From Campylorhamphus procurvoides (Eukaryota > Chordata > Aves > Passeriformes > Dendrocolaptidae), in the NCBI GenBank assembly GCA_013396655.1, contig WBMV01005093.1, positions 372,001-436,000 on the forward strand: 64,000 nucleotides of DNA, written 5' to 3'. Of this stretch, positions 46,444 to 58,760 are shown in pieces (the first letter of the stretch is position 1; each line of letters opens with the position of its first letter). The notes beneath the pieces are model-generated. The model had not been told where the DNA came from and did not search any database. It worked only from the letters and a program-made list of their open reading frames with translations. Position numbers and translations under genes: made by a program.

Positions 46444-49400
46444 TTTCCTGTTTACACATTTATTCTCCTGGTTCAGTGACTCATAGCAGTTCTCTGTTGT
46501 TTGAAATTGACCCTTTGGAAGGCAACATATATATGTTTGTGTCTATTAAACGGAAAGTAGGATTAAGGACCCGTCTTTGCCTTTATTCATGAAAAACCTT
46601 TTGAAACTTGGCTTCATACACAAGTCCATTGTACCCAAGTGTGCATTTCCCTGTATTCTTGGAATTAACCATCATTTTGTTAAGTGAATCAATCAGTATT
46701 TAGCCAAATCTTCAGCTGATGAATGCTGTTGAAGAATTTTCAGAAATTACAGGAAGAAATGAAGTAAAACTGGGCTCTTCCTCAAACTTCAAGCACGCAC
46801 TGCTGACACACATAATAATGTCTTGGAACCAACAGCAGCAGATCATCTTTCCATTTCCACTGAGGAGACTCACACCCTCCTGTTGCACAATTTCAGGATT
46901 CTTCTACCAAGTGAGCAATGAACTTACAACAACTTCCTACAACATGGTGCCTGTGCCATGCAGACGAGCAGCTTTGATCTGATGCAATAATAAGCAGTGA
47001 TGCTTGCATAGACATAGCCTTATTTTTAAACACTTCACAAGGAAAGATAGATGGCATTCGTTTGTTTAATCCTGTATTTGAGAAAAAATGAGCATTACAA
47101 TTAGTTGTGAGCCGGAAGAAAAAGGGGGCTTTCTAGGGTAAATTAACAAATTCTGTGTTGGGCTTTGGGTAGATCCCTTAATGTCATTATCATGTAAGTA
47201 CTTTAATAACCTTTACTTATAGTGTATATGAACCAGATGCTAAGATGGAATCAAACCATATTGCCCCCTTCAAGTCAACATTGCCTCACTCATTCACATC
47301 ACTGAGACGCAGCACTAACTATTTTCATTAAATAAGACTGATTCTTTGCATAATCGACTCACTGAATGACTATGAAAGAAACCAGCACTTTGCCCTGCTA
47401 GTGCCTATAGTGATGGTGAAGGCTGTCATTTCTTTCTCATCATTAAAGCTACAAAAGCTGATGTAGAATACATCCCACTAGCAAGAGGGGTGACAGCTGA
47501 AGATCACAAGGTTCTAACAACTGCAAAATGGATGTAAAAGTGAAAATGAAATAGCGCTAATTCAGAGGAGTTCTAAGTAAAAGGGAAAGCTCCACCCTTA
47601 GCCTATCCAGACATATGAAGAAAGTACAGGGATTTCCAAAGTGGGACTGATCTCACCACCTTCCACACTGCAATAGCAAGACCCAGAGCAAGATAATTGT
47701 GGAGATGAAAATGATCACTGTGTAAGTAGCTGCAGCTAATAAATCAAAGCAAGACAGCATCATTTAAAATAAAATATCAAAAATAATTTACACGTCTAGA
47801 GTACAATTACAAACAATGACTAAGCTGCAGAAACTATCCAGAGGCTCACAACTATACAAACAAAACCTCAACCCCACTGAACTTAAAGGGAGTGTTCATC
47901 CATGCCCTTATACAAAAGGCAAAACGAACTTCTACTGACGATACTTTGTTCTTTAAAACGACAAACACATGCACTGACTTTCCAGAGAGGTGTTAGGGCA
48001 CGCCCACTTGTTTCAAGATGGAAAATTGGGGCCTTATCAGAAAACTCTTCTAGACAGAGAGATTTCTTCCTTAACCACTTTGAAAGATGCCAGCACGTTG
48101 AAGTTGCAGTAACTTCTGAAAATGAATGAAGAATATGTCAAAGCACAGATTAAGCAAATAAATACTAGTAATCACAGCTTCCTAATGCATAAGAAACCTC
48201 TTTTACAAGCAAGTGCTGGAAAGAAAGGGTTGGTAGCTTCCTTGATTTTAGAGCTGAGGGACCTACAAGTGCTGACAGTTGTACATCTGCTCTGCTTGCC
48301 TTCTGATGGACAGGAATCAACTCCAGTCCAGGAGCTCTGCAGGCACAAGTCCAAGGTAATAATCTCAAAGTGGCACAGCTGTGGTTCTCGATCAGTTCAA
48401 GTGTTATGCACTCATGATCAGCAGCAAGACCCTACAGCCAAGGGGACTTCCGAGTAATCTGAGTTCCCAGCTGTGGCAATAACCAAATCATCAAAGGCTG
48501 ATAAAGTCAATGTTGCTTGGTTGCCTTGGGAACCAGACAAATGCCCAGACCTGTTCCCTTTACTAACAGAGTAGGGAGATAAATCATCCTTACTTCCCTC
48601 TTATGAAGCATTCCCAGAGCTCCTCTCCACAAACTATGTGGGTGTGTCTTGCAGGTTTTAGAGAGATGACAATTTCAACGTGTGCCTTATGTAATCAGAA
48701 CTTTGGTTACAAACTTGCAATAAGCCACACTAAGGGGCAGGATATCATCGTTTGAAAGGTTTAGCACCACAATAACGCAGCTGCTCCAGGGCTGGCCCAC
48801 ATGCAGCCACCTTGGTGTGTGGGTGAAGGAGACGTAATTAGCTGCACCTATCAGGGTAGACGAAGCTGAATGACTCCAAAGCAGTCGCCAGATTAGAGCC
48901 ACACATACCTGTCTCACAGACATATCCTTTAACCACCAGCCAGTACAATTTAAGAATACATTTTCAGCTGTATTCTTAAAATGGTGGGGGGGAGAAAGAA
49001 AAGAGTCTCTTTTAGAAGTGTCAGTGTTCAGCTGAAGGACCCTACTAAGGCTCAAAAAAACCCCAGGCTTAAACAACTCTAATCCAGTTTGACCAGCAGC
49101 ATCTGAATAAAGACAGACCAATAATCCATTCTCCAGGTTCAAATATTACCTTGCACTGTCTTGCCCTTATTTCTCATTCATCTGAAAACTACTTTCTATT
49201 AAACTACTCAAATCAGATAAACAAGACACATGCATGGAAAGAAAGGGTTCAAAAAATCAGTCCTACAGCTGTTGCAAGCACTTAAACATTTCAACAGTGT
49301 TTATAAATGTATGCCAAACTGGAATTATTTCTCTCATAATATTATGATTAGTATAGCAAATAACTTCAATTTCAAAAATAATTGTGTAGCATCACTCATA

Positions 49401-50532
49401 AAGGAATATTATGCAAAGAATATTTGCGCTAATGTTTTGGTCCAAAGATTTCTCAGTAATGACAGTAGAAATCCAAACACTGACATTAGTCTAATTTCTC
49501 TGATGCTGTCTGAAAGATACTGTAACATTCGTCTGTCACAAATCATCATCAAGACACTTTTCAGAAATTACAATAATGTGGCTGGCTCTTTCCTTTTAAC
49601 ATTAAATTCATCACTGATTAGAAGTGTAAGATGTGTAAAACGAGAAGCAATTTTTTAAAATTCCTATTGACACCTAAAATAAGAATATCTTTGTAAGACT
49701 TCCGGCAATACCTTAACATATGCAATTAAAGGAAAATAAAAGGGAAAAAAACTTAATTAAATGAAAAGCAAACGCAAAATATTCTCTTGACGTATATATA
49801 TATATCAATAATTCCAATGGAGAAAAACAAATTCAGATTTAGGAAGGTTGAGAAGAGGAACTTTATTTATATTGACTGGGGGATCTAAGGATGACAAGTA
49901 GAATACATACCTCAACACCTCCGATACTAAGAGTCTGCTGCCCACTGCTGAAAAGGCAATCTCCAGCTCACAAGGCTACCCTAGGTATGCTCTGCAGGTG
50001 ACATTCCTGATGTTTAAGGAAATATCTTCCAAATAGAAAGCGGCAGGTGACAGAAAGTACAAATTATTTGAGCCTTCATCTGAAAATCAACAAAATGCAG
50101 ACCCAGAAGTTCTGTTGAATTTCTAAATATTTTCTAATCTCACAAATTCCTCATCAGTCTCAAAGGCGAAAGATTACCAACACTAAAGCTGTATGAGAAT
50201 GATCTAAGTGCTATGCAACAGGGATTCAGCATACTCTCCTTGAGATTGATTTATGGCTGGTCATCTTTGCTTTAATGTCCTAGAAGTCTCTCCTACATAA
50301 TGTATGTTATCAAGATTGAGTAAATTACAAAAGAAGCATCATGCATAATTCTAATTCTCTTCTCACAACAGGATGTTTATTTCCTGTTTTGAGATAGTAA
50401 AAAGGATTTCCAGTTATCATATTACAGCAATTTACAAAAAATGCCTGTAGGCAGGAAGTTCATGAAGAGTGAAACTGGCTCATAACTAGGTTAGCACATG
50501 TGAATGGACTCTGAAATGTAAATTTATCTGGT
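46444..50532. other. unique stretch, no gene seen
   Basis: Two of the longer frames in the window lie here: 48687-49142 (minus, 151 codons) and 49230-49658 (plus, 142 codons). The second has an AT-rich, Asn/Ile/Phe-heavy composition expected of random AT-rich DNA. Neither shows a domain. A short TATATA run occurs near 49795. Confidence 0.5.
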
Positions 50533-50574
50533 TAAAAAAAGAAAGAAAGAAAGAAAAGAAAAAGAAAAAAAAAG
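50533..50574. repeat. (GAAA)n purine repeat
   Basis: An imperfect A-rich GAAA run of about 40 bases. Confidence 0.9.
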
Positions 50575-52014
50575 AACATCAGCAGATACACCCAGGTATT
50601 AAATGAACTAAAGGTCACAGTGGCAAGATTAGTGCCTAGAACAAGAGGTCCCTGGCTGGGGCTGGAACATCCAGGCACCTATTGTGAAACTAATTACAAT
50701 AAAGCTAAAACAGTCTTTTAAATAAATAACTCTTTATGTCCTAAGGAATAAAAGAGAAACAACCTCATCTTTCAGTCTCTGACTTTTCATCATTCCCTTT
50801 GGGCAGAACTGGATCCTCACTGACCTTCTGCAGATGCCCATGGGCATGCCTGACACTGTCTGAGAGCAGAGTTTGGCTTCTGGTGGACTTCAAGCAATGT
50901 TATGTGCTTGCAGATAAAATTCAGACTTGCACGGAGGCTGGAAACTTACAGAAAACATAACCCCCCAGGAGAATGGAGTAGTCTGAAAAGATTGTATACA
51001 CTCTTCAGAAGATGCAACCTGATGACTTGGCCTTTGAAGGTGAGTGGCATTCAGAGAAATGGCCTTGTGCTTAAATATCGTGTTTCCTTTGGAAGGTTTA
51101 ATGATGGGTGCTCAAAGCATGACATGACTGCTCTGCACATAGCAGCTGATTCCAAAGAGAGGTGCAACATTCCTAAACTTCAGTGTGTGGAAGACCAGAG
51201 CCAACATCACCATCTCTGTAGCCTCTTCCCTCCTTGCCTCCATCCCAGGATCTCACTAGAGGGGAAGCCTGGGCCTTGCTGCCAGCCAGTTACAGGGGTT
51301 GCTGCAGTACCAAGTAGGGTATCCCTCAGGACTGCAGTAATGTGTGTGGGTTGTGTAAGCAGCCATCTGCAGTCCTGCCTCCCCTCTTAGCAGTTTCTGC
51401 CCTAGACAAGGCAACACTTCCTCACTGACAGCACAGATAAAGAAAATTATCATCAGAAAATGAAATTCCTCAAGCTTCAAATGCATGTGCAAAAGAATCA
51501 TTAATCAGCTGTGTGATGGAAGGATGGATGCTCTGGTGAACTGTAGCCATACATGTAATTTGAAGGTGCGGTGAAACCTCACAGATACTGTTAATTAGAA
51601 GTGCAGCCATTCTCTGAACTCTGGGGTCCTTTTCCATTTAACTTCATGAAATCCACTTGGCATGTGGCTCACTGATCAAGGTACTTGCCATTCTGATGAT
51701 TACACCAGGCCCTCAGCGTTTCTACAGATGTTCTCCAGGAACACATCTGGGAAACTACAGGGGAGTGTTTAGCAGATATGGACAAATCCTTAAAGATAAT
51801 TCACTAGAACTGGGGAGGCATCCATCTTTCAATAGGATGAAATTAAATACAGAGCCAATTGTCACTAAAACAATTTCATCTTTTCAGAAGTTCATCCTCA
51901 GCTGTTATCAACTGAGAGAATTGCACCATTTTGCAAAGAGGCACCTCAGACCCAGCTGGGTATCTGATTGAAAGATTGCGACATATTAGGTACAAGTCAG
52001 AGAATCAGAGATAA
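50575..52014. other. unique stretch holding the window's longest open frame
   Basis: The frame at 50902-51390 (plus, 162 codons) starts MCLQIKFRLARRLETYRK and is Cys- and Ser-rich toward its end. No family is recognised. No CpG patch or clear splice-site context supports it, so it is not called as a gene. Confidence 0.4.
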
Positions 52015-52095
52015 ATTCCTCTCACTGCAAGTGGTGTAAACCTGGAGTAATACCACTGATGTCAGCTGAGTAGCACAGATTGCCACCATTGTGCT
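52015..52095 (+). mobile_element. possible ancient amniote repeat fragment
   Basis: AAATTCCTCTCACTGCAAGTGGTGTAAACCTGGAGTAATACCACTGATGTCAGC-type wording (52014-52067) recalls a repeat frequent in reptile genomes that has GGTGTAAATC, GGAGTAACTCC and GAAGTCAATGG words. The family name is not known to me. Resemblance only. Confidence 0.35.
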
Positions 52096-55000
52096 TTAAA
52101 AAACTTGATATTTGATCACGTTCTTTTTCATGAATTCACCTTAGAAACCTACCAGGCATAGTCAGTTCTTTTGTCTTTGCTATGCTGCTACTGCTGTAAT
52201 TAATCTTTTTCCAACCACCCTATTGGCAATTTCCCTAATGCACACATCCTCCCTCCCTCTCTATCTCTCTCCTCCAATTCCTCTCTGCTGTGCACTTCCT
52301 CCCTCCCCAGCCTTTTGGGAACGCATCATCTTTTCACTTAGCCTGTGAGCCAGATTGTCTTTAAACTCTTCTTATATAGGCACAGAAGTCTTTTACTCAG
52401 ATATATCTGTGTCCTGAACATGGGCTTAGTTATTGAAATGGTGATATAAATTAAACCTAGGCTTCACATTAATACTTGTACTAATATAGTCACTTGACAG
52501 TGTGGGTGTAAGTAAAATCTTATTAACACACTTCAACTTCTGACCAGAGGGGTAATTGTTATTATTTTAAATAATCTGTAATTTTTTATATCTAAAAAAA
52601 TCTTACAGAAAATAACTCATTTTGAGTCATGTGAACCATTTGATACTACAAACCATTCATTAATATATTTTTAGCTATCAAATTGAGGCTTATTTCAAAG
52701 CAAAATATTTTCAAGTAAGTAAAATCAAGGTGGGTTTTTTTTCTAGAAAATATTGAGATGAAAATTCTGACCAGTATAACAAAATCAACATCTGAAATGT
52801 AATTTTAGTTAAGACCAACAGGCAGATTCAATTGAAAAAACATCTTCCAAATACTCTCCTCAACACCTAGGGGGAAAACAGTCCTTCAGTTCTGGGTTGC
52901 TTTTACCTTGTGTTGTAGGCGAAGTAAGGTCTGGAGGCTTTTGCCTGGGCTGCTGGATCAGTGAACTCCTGTGAGGGAAGTGAGAGTGGCCAGGCAACCC
53001 CTGCTCACCCATGTCAGGTGCTGGAATCTGGGGGACTTGCCTACCACTTGCCTTTGCTCATCAAACCTTTTGCTACTATTAAAATTTGCCTTCCCTGTAT
53101 AAAAATGGCATGGATGCTTGCATCTGTACAACCCACCCGGTTACACCATCTACTGGTTATGTGATTCTTCACAAAAGTAAAAAGGCAGGAAGTTTAAACT
53201 AAAACTTTTAATAAATTCTCATCATAATAACAGTGAATAGAGAGATTAATATGTGTACTACAGCACTTCCCCAAATTGCTTTTTTTCCCTTACAAAGCAA
53301 CACCCTTGCTGCCTGACACAGCTTCTGTGATGACAGGTGCACTCTGTGATTGCCTCTATTAGGCAACCATCTAAATCCTCCTTTTCTTGGAGGAAGTGGC
53401 TCATCCCTTCTTGATCCAAGTGTCATGCCATGCACTGCACACCGTAATAGTACAAATAGCATTAGAGACACCAGGGTGGAAGTGTTCAGGCAGCACATCT
53501 GACCCACACAAGTGCACATTCCCTGGACACTGGGATGAGTGCAAACACTTTTACCCAGGTGCTCTTTCGTCCAGGTCCATCTTTGGAAGCCAACACAAAG
53601 TATGGTCACTGGGTCACTTGAATAGCATGGAGGCAGACACTCTTGCTATTCGTATTATTGTGAGTAATGTTCTTCATGACCAGATGGGTTAACTCCAGAA
53701 TATCTTACACCCTGCTTTCTGTAACCAATGGGTACATCCCACATGGATATTGATGGTTGTCCAAAGACTGGATAATGGCCAAGTAGGGTTTTCTTGACTT
53801 TCAATTCTCACATGCAGAGGCAGACAATGAACATGTTCCTGCCACTGATGTTCCCAGCACAGTTTAGATCTTTAATTTCTTCAGTGGTAAAAGTGATTTT
53901 GGTGGGAAAAGGAGAAATAATAGATCTTATGCTCTTCTCTTAACACACCATTGATGTCTGGCAATGTTTGACAATGATAGTCCAGCCAGCAACAGACTTG
54001 GAGTAGTGTAGCATACATTGCAGAGGATGATGGAAACCTGCCTCAGGTTCCTGAGGGTATCAGGTCTGAAGCATCCTAGCACTGAACTCTTTACATAGTT
54101 TCTTGGAAGTCCTGTCCCTCCCAGATCCATAGGACAGGCCTTTTTGAGATATTTTGTCCTTGTGCTTCTGTTCTGCTGTCAGTGGTTGGTATATAAGGAG
54201 GTGCAACCCTCCTCTGCAACCCTCATGGCTCCAGTCAGAGGTCCCCAAGAGAACTGTATGATCCATTCACTGACATGTGAGATCACCCTCACATGTGAAC
54301 ATCACTAGAGAGCTCTATAAAATGTCACATTCTACCTTTCCATCCCCAGCCTCACACCAGCTTCAGCATCCCCATCTCATACCACCTTGGGTCTGCTAAA
54401 GACAGAGTGATGGGATGAGGTTTCCTTCCTATAGGGTCAGCACTGCCTGCATTTGCTGGGCAGTTCCAGACAGAGGAAGAGGCAGTCACCACTAGGTCTA
54501 CAGTATGAAAGAGTTCAAAGGTCTGCTTCAGCTTTCCAACAGTCAAAGTACTGTGACAGCATGGTCATCACTTAAATGGGTTATAACTCAAGAGTAGTAT
54601 AGCAGAGTGGACACACATGCAAGAAAGCTTAAATGTCCAGACCCTGGTAAACCCTGTGGTAAACAGTCACTGATGCTTTCCCTGCCTTCTATTTGCCTCT
54701 TCCCTGTTTTCCCCGTTTCACTATTTACTGGTTGAGTCCCTCTTTTCAAATTCATTTATGCAAAGTGTCGACTTGTTACACTGAATGGATTTTTTTTTCT
54801 GAGCCTTTTAGGGAGATGCAGAGACTGCCTTCATTCAGACTGTTCAACAATCTTATCCATAACCTCTTCCTAACAGGTGTTCAACACATCCCAACAGGAT
54901 ACATTTATCCTGAAGCTTCCTTGCTGCTTTAAACAAAACCTCATATTCCCTCTGCCTTCCCTTTCTCCTTCCTTTGATCCATCCCTTTTTAAGCTTTGTT

Positions 55001-55612
55001 TCTGCTATTAATAATCGAGAGTTCAGCGCTGTCAGCACATTCAACACGGCAGAGAACAAAGGGCAGAAAACAGCCCCACCCAGAATGAGTTTACAGGCTA
55101 ATGAAGGCAAACAAAACCCTCCACTTGACTGGCTGCACAGGGTGGCTGGCTGAATGGTAACTCCTGCGCTGGCAGGGGGGGCTGTCCTTCAAAATCCACG
55201 TTTTTAAGTGGACGAGAGCCTGCTTATTCACAAAAAGAAAAGACTTAAAGGGGAAAGTTGCTGAAAGTGAAAATGAAAGCCTGATGAAGCAATTTTGGGG
55301 CAAAGGGATGCCCGACAGATGGAGATAGGGAGATGGGTGGGTGCAGAATGTAAGTGAGGAGAGATATGCGGCTTAAATAGCTAATCAGTAAGAGGGCAAA
55401 GGCACCCAGACACCCTGCGAAGACACTCTCATAAAGAACTAGGGACAGATGGAGCCAGAGCTGTGCAGAGCCTTTGAAGGAGCAGATAAGCAGGTTGAAT
55501 TTAATGGGGGAATGTGAGAGGTTGTAATTGAAGAGCTCAGGACACTGAGGATCATTAAGAATTTGCAAGGAGAATTGAGCACTGCATGAGGAGCTTGGAA
55601 AATCTCGGTATT
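52096..55612. other. unique stretch, no gene seen
   Basis: Open frames reach 133 codons (53208-53609, minus), none recognised. A 9-bp inverted repeat (ACATGTGAG, six-base loop, CTCACATGT) lies at 54273-54296. A TATATAAGG word at 54191 has no associated gene. Confidence 0.45.
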
Positions 55613-55730
55613 TCAAGGTTTTAAGGACAAGTTAGATAAACATCTGTTGAGAAGGTTGTAGCTGTGGTTGATCCTGCCCTGGGGCAAGCGAAGGGCCCAG
55701 TGACCTCTTGAGCTCCCTTCCCTTTTTTAT
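55613..55730 (+). mobile_element. old CR1-like LINE 3' tail, plus strand
   Basis: TTCAAGGTTTTAAGGACAAGTTAGATAAACATCTGTTGA (55612-55650), then the TTGATCCTGCCCTGGGGCAAG, CCCAGTGACCTCTTGAG and CTCCCTTCCC segments, follow the tail of an ancestral CR1. The terminal ATTCTATGAT repeat is worn away. Only the last about 120 bases survive. Confidence 0.65.
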
Positions 55731-58198
55731 GTGGGTGTGGTAGGCCAGGAAGACAATTTGCCAGATGGTAAACACATTTTTGCCCAGATTGAAGCTGAAT
55801 AAGGAGTAGTGATTTGAGGGACGAGGGGGTCCCAGGCTGCACAACTATGCAAAGGTATCACATGAAAGCTGGAAAAAAGGAGAAAGAATTAGGTTACTGC
55901 ACAGTCTTTTCTGCTGAGCATCAGCCAAGTGTATCAATCAGAGAGGAGTGAAAGAAAGAAGAGGAAAAATGGGTCAAAGATTGGAAGTGTAGATTCAGTC
56001 GTGTTCGATATGATGAAACTGTTCCTATGAAAACTATTGTATCATTGAATGCCACTGTGTATTCACTCACAAGGCCATAAGTATGTCTTTCCCAGACTAG
56101 CTATAATAGAGATCTTCATGTCTCTAGTCTAAACAGACAATACCAAGGGGGTCAGCAGAAGCAAGGAGAAGTACTCTACTCCAGCTAGTCTGCAGGTGAA
56201 GTAGAAAGAAAAGAAGAGTCAGTGGCAAAACAAAGGAACTAAGTATTGGAACACACACAGATAAGACATTGAGATGGCAGAAAGGGAGGATTTAAAGCAG
56301 GGAACAAAAAGATACAGCTTTTTAATAGGAAGACCCTCTTTATTGGCAAGACCAACTGTACTAAAGTGAGCTGAATGAAACTTTGGGTTTAAAAAGCAAT
56401 TCAGTATTACAGAAAAAATATTTTCTCTATTCTTAAATGGCTCTGAGGGAACCTCAAAGACTGCATCCAGAGTGAGGAGGGAACTGAGGTAGTGGAAAGG
56501 CATCAAGGCTTTATGGCTTTATTAACCTTACTTAGAGTCACATGCTTCCTGTATTATTTAGAAAAGATGTGTCAAGTTTTAGACTCTCTAACAAACTGTG
56601 TGTGTGCATATGCAGAGATTTTTTTTACCTGCTTCTCTCATGTGTCCTTGAAGAAACAAAATATAAACCAAATGAAATTGATATTCCTTCAGTGGGATAC
56701 AATGAGACATAACTACTGAGAAGAACTGGGCAAAGAAAGTACCAGTTCCAGATCTAGACTATTAGATTGAGTATTCCCTCCTGGTGCCAGGTATGAGGTT
56801 TACTTCTGAAATGTAGGGTAGATGCTCAGAGCCAGAAACAGGATTTAGCCTGTTTTCAATACTGGACCTCCAGAGTCTGGGCACCAACATACTATGTGGA
56901 GAGAGTCCAGTTGTGTCACTTTGCCAAGAAGTCCAGGCAACTCATACCAGTAATGGAGAAGGAAGGAAAATAAAAGCAAAAATAGAATACAGTCAATATA
57001 AAGCTGAGTTTGAGTTGATGAGTTCATCAAAGCAATGTCAGAGCAATGGAGGAATACTAGAAACAGAACAGCCAGGCAGTAGGTCAAGGGCAAAGAAGAT
57101 GGCCATGTGAGCTATCAGCAAGGAGAAAGGAATGGGTTGCCAAGGGATTGCCAAGGGATGAAAACAAGAACAGGCTGAAGACAGAGCCAAAATAACTGAT
57201 AGTCAGTGAATTACTGGTCATAAAGAGAAAGCTGAGAAGGGGAGAAGCATGCTCAAAGATATCTGAGGTGAAAATAATCAATGAGAAATTGATTATTTGT
57301 TTTATCATCAGTGACTCGGTAGTCACAGATAGACTGGGAAAGATGAAAATAGCAAGAAAATGTGGCAGCAGCCAGAAAAGGTCATGTTGACCTTGACAAA
57401 CACCTTGCTAGTGGATGAAGGTGCCTTATTTCAGCCTCATAGCAGAGCAGTGAATGGATGATTCAAGGGAAGTGAAGAACTGGCAGTAGGAGGCACTTTC
57501 ACAAAGTATGAAGTCAAAGATAGATAGAAGGTGCTGAGAAAGACAGCCTAGATTAAATCTTAAAAGAGGAAATGAGGAGTGGGTGAGATGACAGAGGGGA
57601 AAAGAAATTTAAATGTTGGTAAAGTGTCTGTGACCTGGAAGATACAGATGAACTCAACACTTTCAGATCTTTGTTTGTGCCTATGTGTGCTACATTTTAG
57701 CATTTCTAAAACTGAAAACATCCTCACTCTAAGTTGTGGCAGCCTATAGAGGCTCGTGAACAAGAGAACTCAGGGTTATTGAGAGAACTTGGGGCTATTG
57801 GTACCGAAAAGAGGCTCCTGGCCCAACCAGCCAGTCACAGCAAACCTCTGCTGCTAGAGTACAAGTATGTTTAGGTGTTTAGCTTCCATATTGCATCTAC
57901 ATAACTTCGGTCAAATATCCAAAGTCCCTCCAGAGTGGCTTTGAAACTGCAGGAGAATCATGTCTCTGCTTCTATGTCAGTATCTTTTCTTACCCCGGAA
58001 TGAAAGATCACGGCTTTATGACAGTGACTCACCACCCATACCTGGATGTTATTTCAGCTAGTTTCTCTGCCTTCATTTTGCCCAGCAGTAGGTATAATAC
58101 GGTGCTAATCTCATACAGGAACTCTCAGAGAGAGCTAAAAATCACAGATCATACTCTTCCATGCAGCAACAGCAAATTTGCTATCCTCTGTGTGCGAG
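55731..58198. other. purine-rich unique stretch, no gene seen
   Basis: The plus strand is rich in A and G from about 56.9 to 57.6 kb, which biases minus-strand frames toward hydrophobic residues. An 11-bp hairpin is at 57272-57298. No repeat family or gene was recognised. Confidence 0.45.
57272..57298. repeat. perfect 11-bp inverted repeat
   Basis: AAATAATCAAT, loop GAGAA, then ATTGATTATTT. The arms contain homeodomain-like ATCAAT/ATTGAT words, so it could be a paired binding site as easily as a hairpin. Confidence 0.7.
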
Positions 58199-58245
58199 TA
58201 TGTGTGTATATATATGTGTGTATATATGTGTGTGTATATATATAT
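58199..58245. repeat. mixed (TG)n/(TA)n repeat
   Basis: Alternating purine-pyrimidine run of TG and TA blocks, directly beside the conserved-element-like block that follows. Confidence 0.9.
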
Positions 58246-58248
58246 GCA

Positions 58249-58760
58249 TGAATCATAAATGATCTATCATCATTAATTCATTAGATATTCATTGTAATTA
58301 CCCTGCTTGTGATGAATTAATTTGGTATTAATTTAGATGTCACATGTACAGTACTTTTGCAAGGATTGCCATATGATTCAACCTTAATTAATCTATCTCT
58401 AAAGCAAATGCTAACAATCAATTCACATTACTGGGATGCTTAGGCTGTCGGCAGGAGCACGTTTATTATGATTATTATTATTTATAGACACAAGGAAGAA
58501 GACATTACAATATTTGCAATCATCTATATGTTCTATACAGTAGGATATTTTAGTCCCAACAGTTATATATCTGTGCGGCTTGCTTAAATGATTTGTCTAA
58601 TCGATTTGTGAATGTCCTTATCTTTAAAGATGTCACCTTGTATTTACAATCATTGGCAGGTCATTATCCATAAAGATATCTCAACTAATTTTTTTCTTCA
58701 GCAATGAATCTATTACTTATCCACTGTACATCAAATTTCTTTTCACTCTCTTATGCTCCT
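58249..58760. promoter_or_regulatory. homeodomain-motif-rich, conserved-element-like block
   Basis: The block contains many TAAT/ATTA words (CATTAATTCATTAG, TGATGAATTAATTTGG, CCTTAATTAATC), GATTATTATTATTTATAG, TCTAATCGATTTG, and evenly spread short words without any repeat signature or coding frame. This is the composition of vertebrate developmental conserved non-coding elements. Conservation cannot be measured here, so the call is inference. Confidence 0.35.

Noticed and set aside
48687..49658. Two frames of 151 (minus) and 142 (plus) codons
   Set aside because: Peptides match no family. The plus frame is AT-driven (Asn, Ile, Phe) and both stand alone without exon signals.
50902..51390. 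Longest open frame, 162 codons, plus strand
   Set aside because: No recognisable domain or signal peptide, no promoter or splice context, and composition consistent with chance in a 64-kb window.
54191..54199. TATA-like word TATATAAGG
   Set aside because: No LTR ends, CpG patch or transcript features lie nearby. Such words are frequent in AT-rich DNA.
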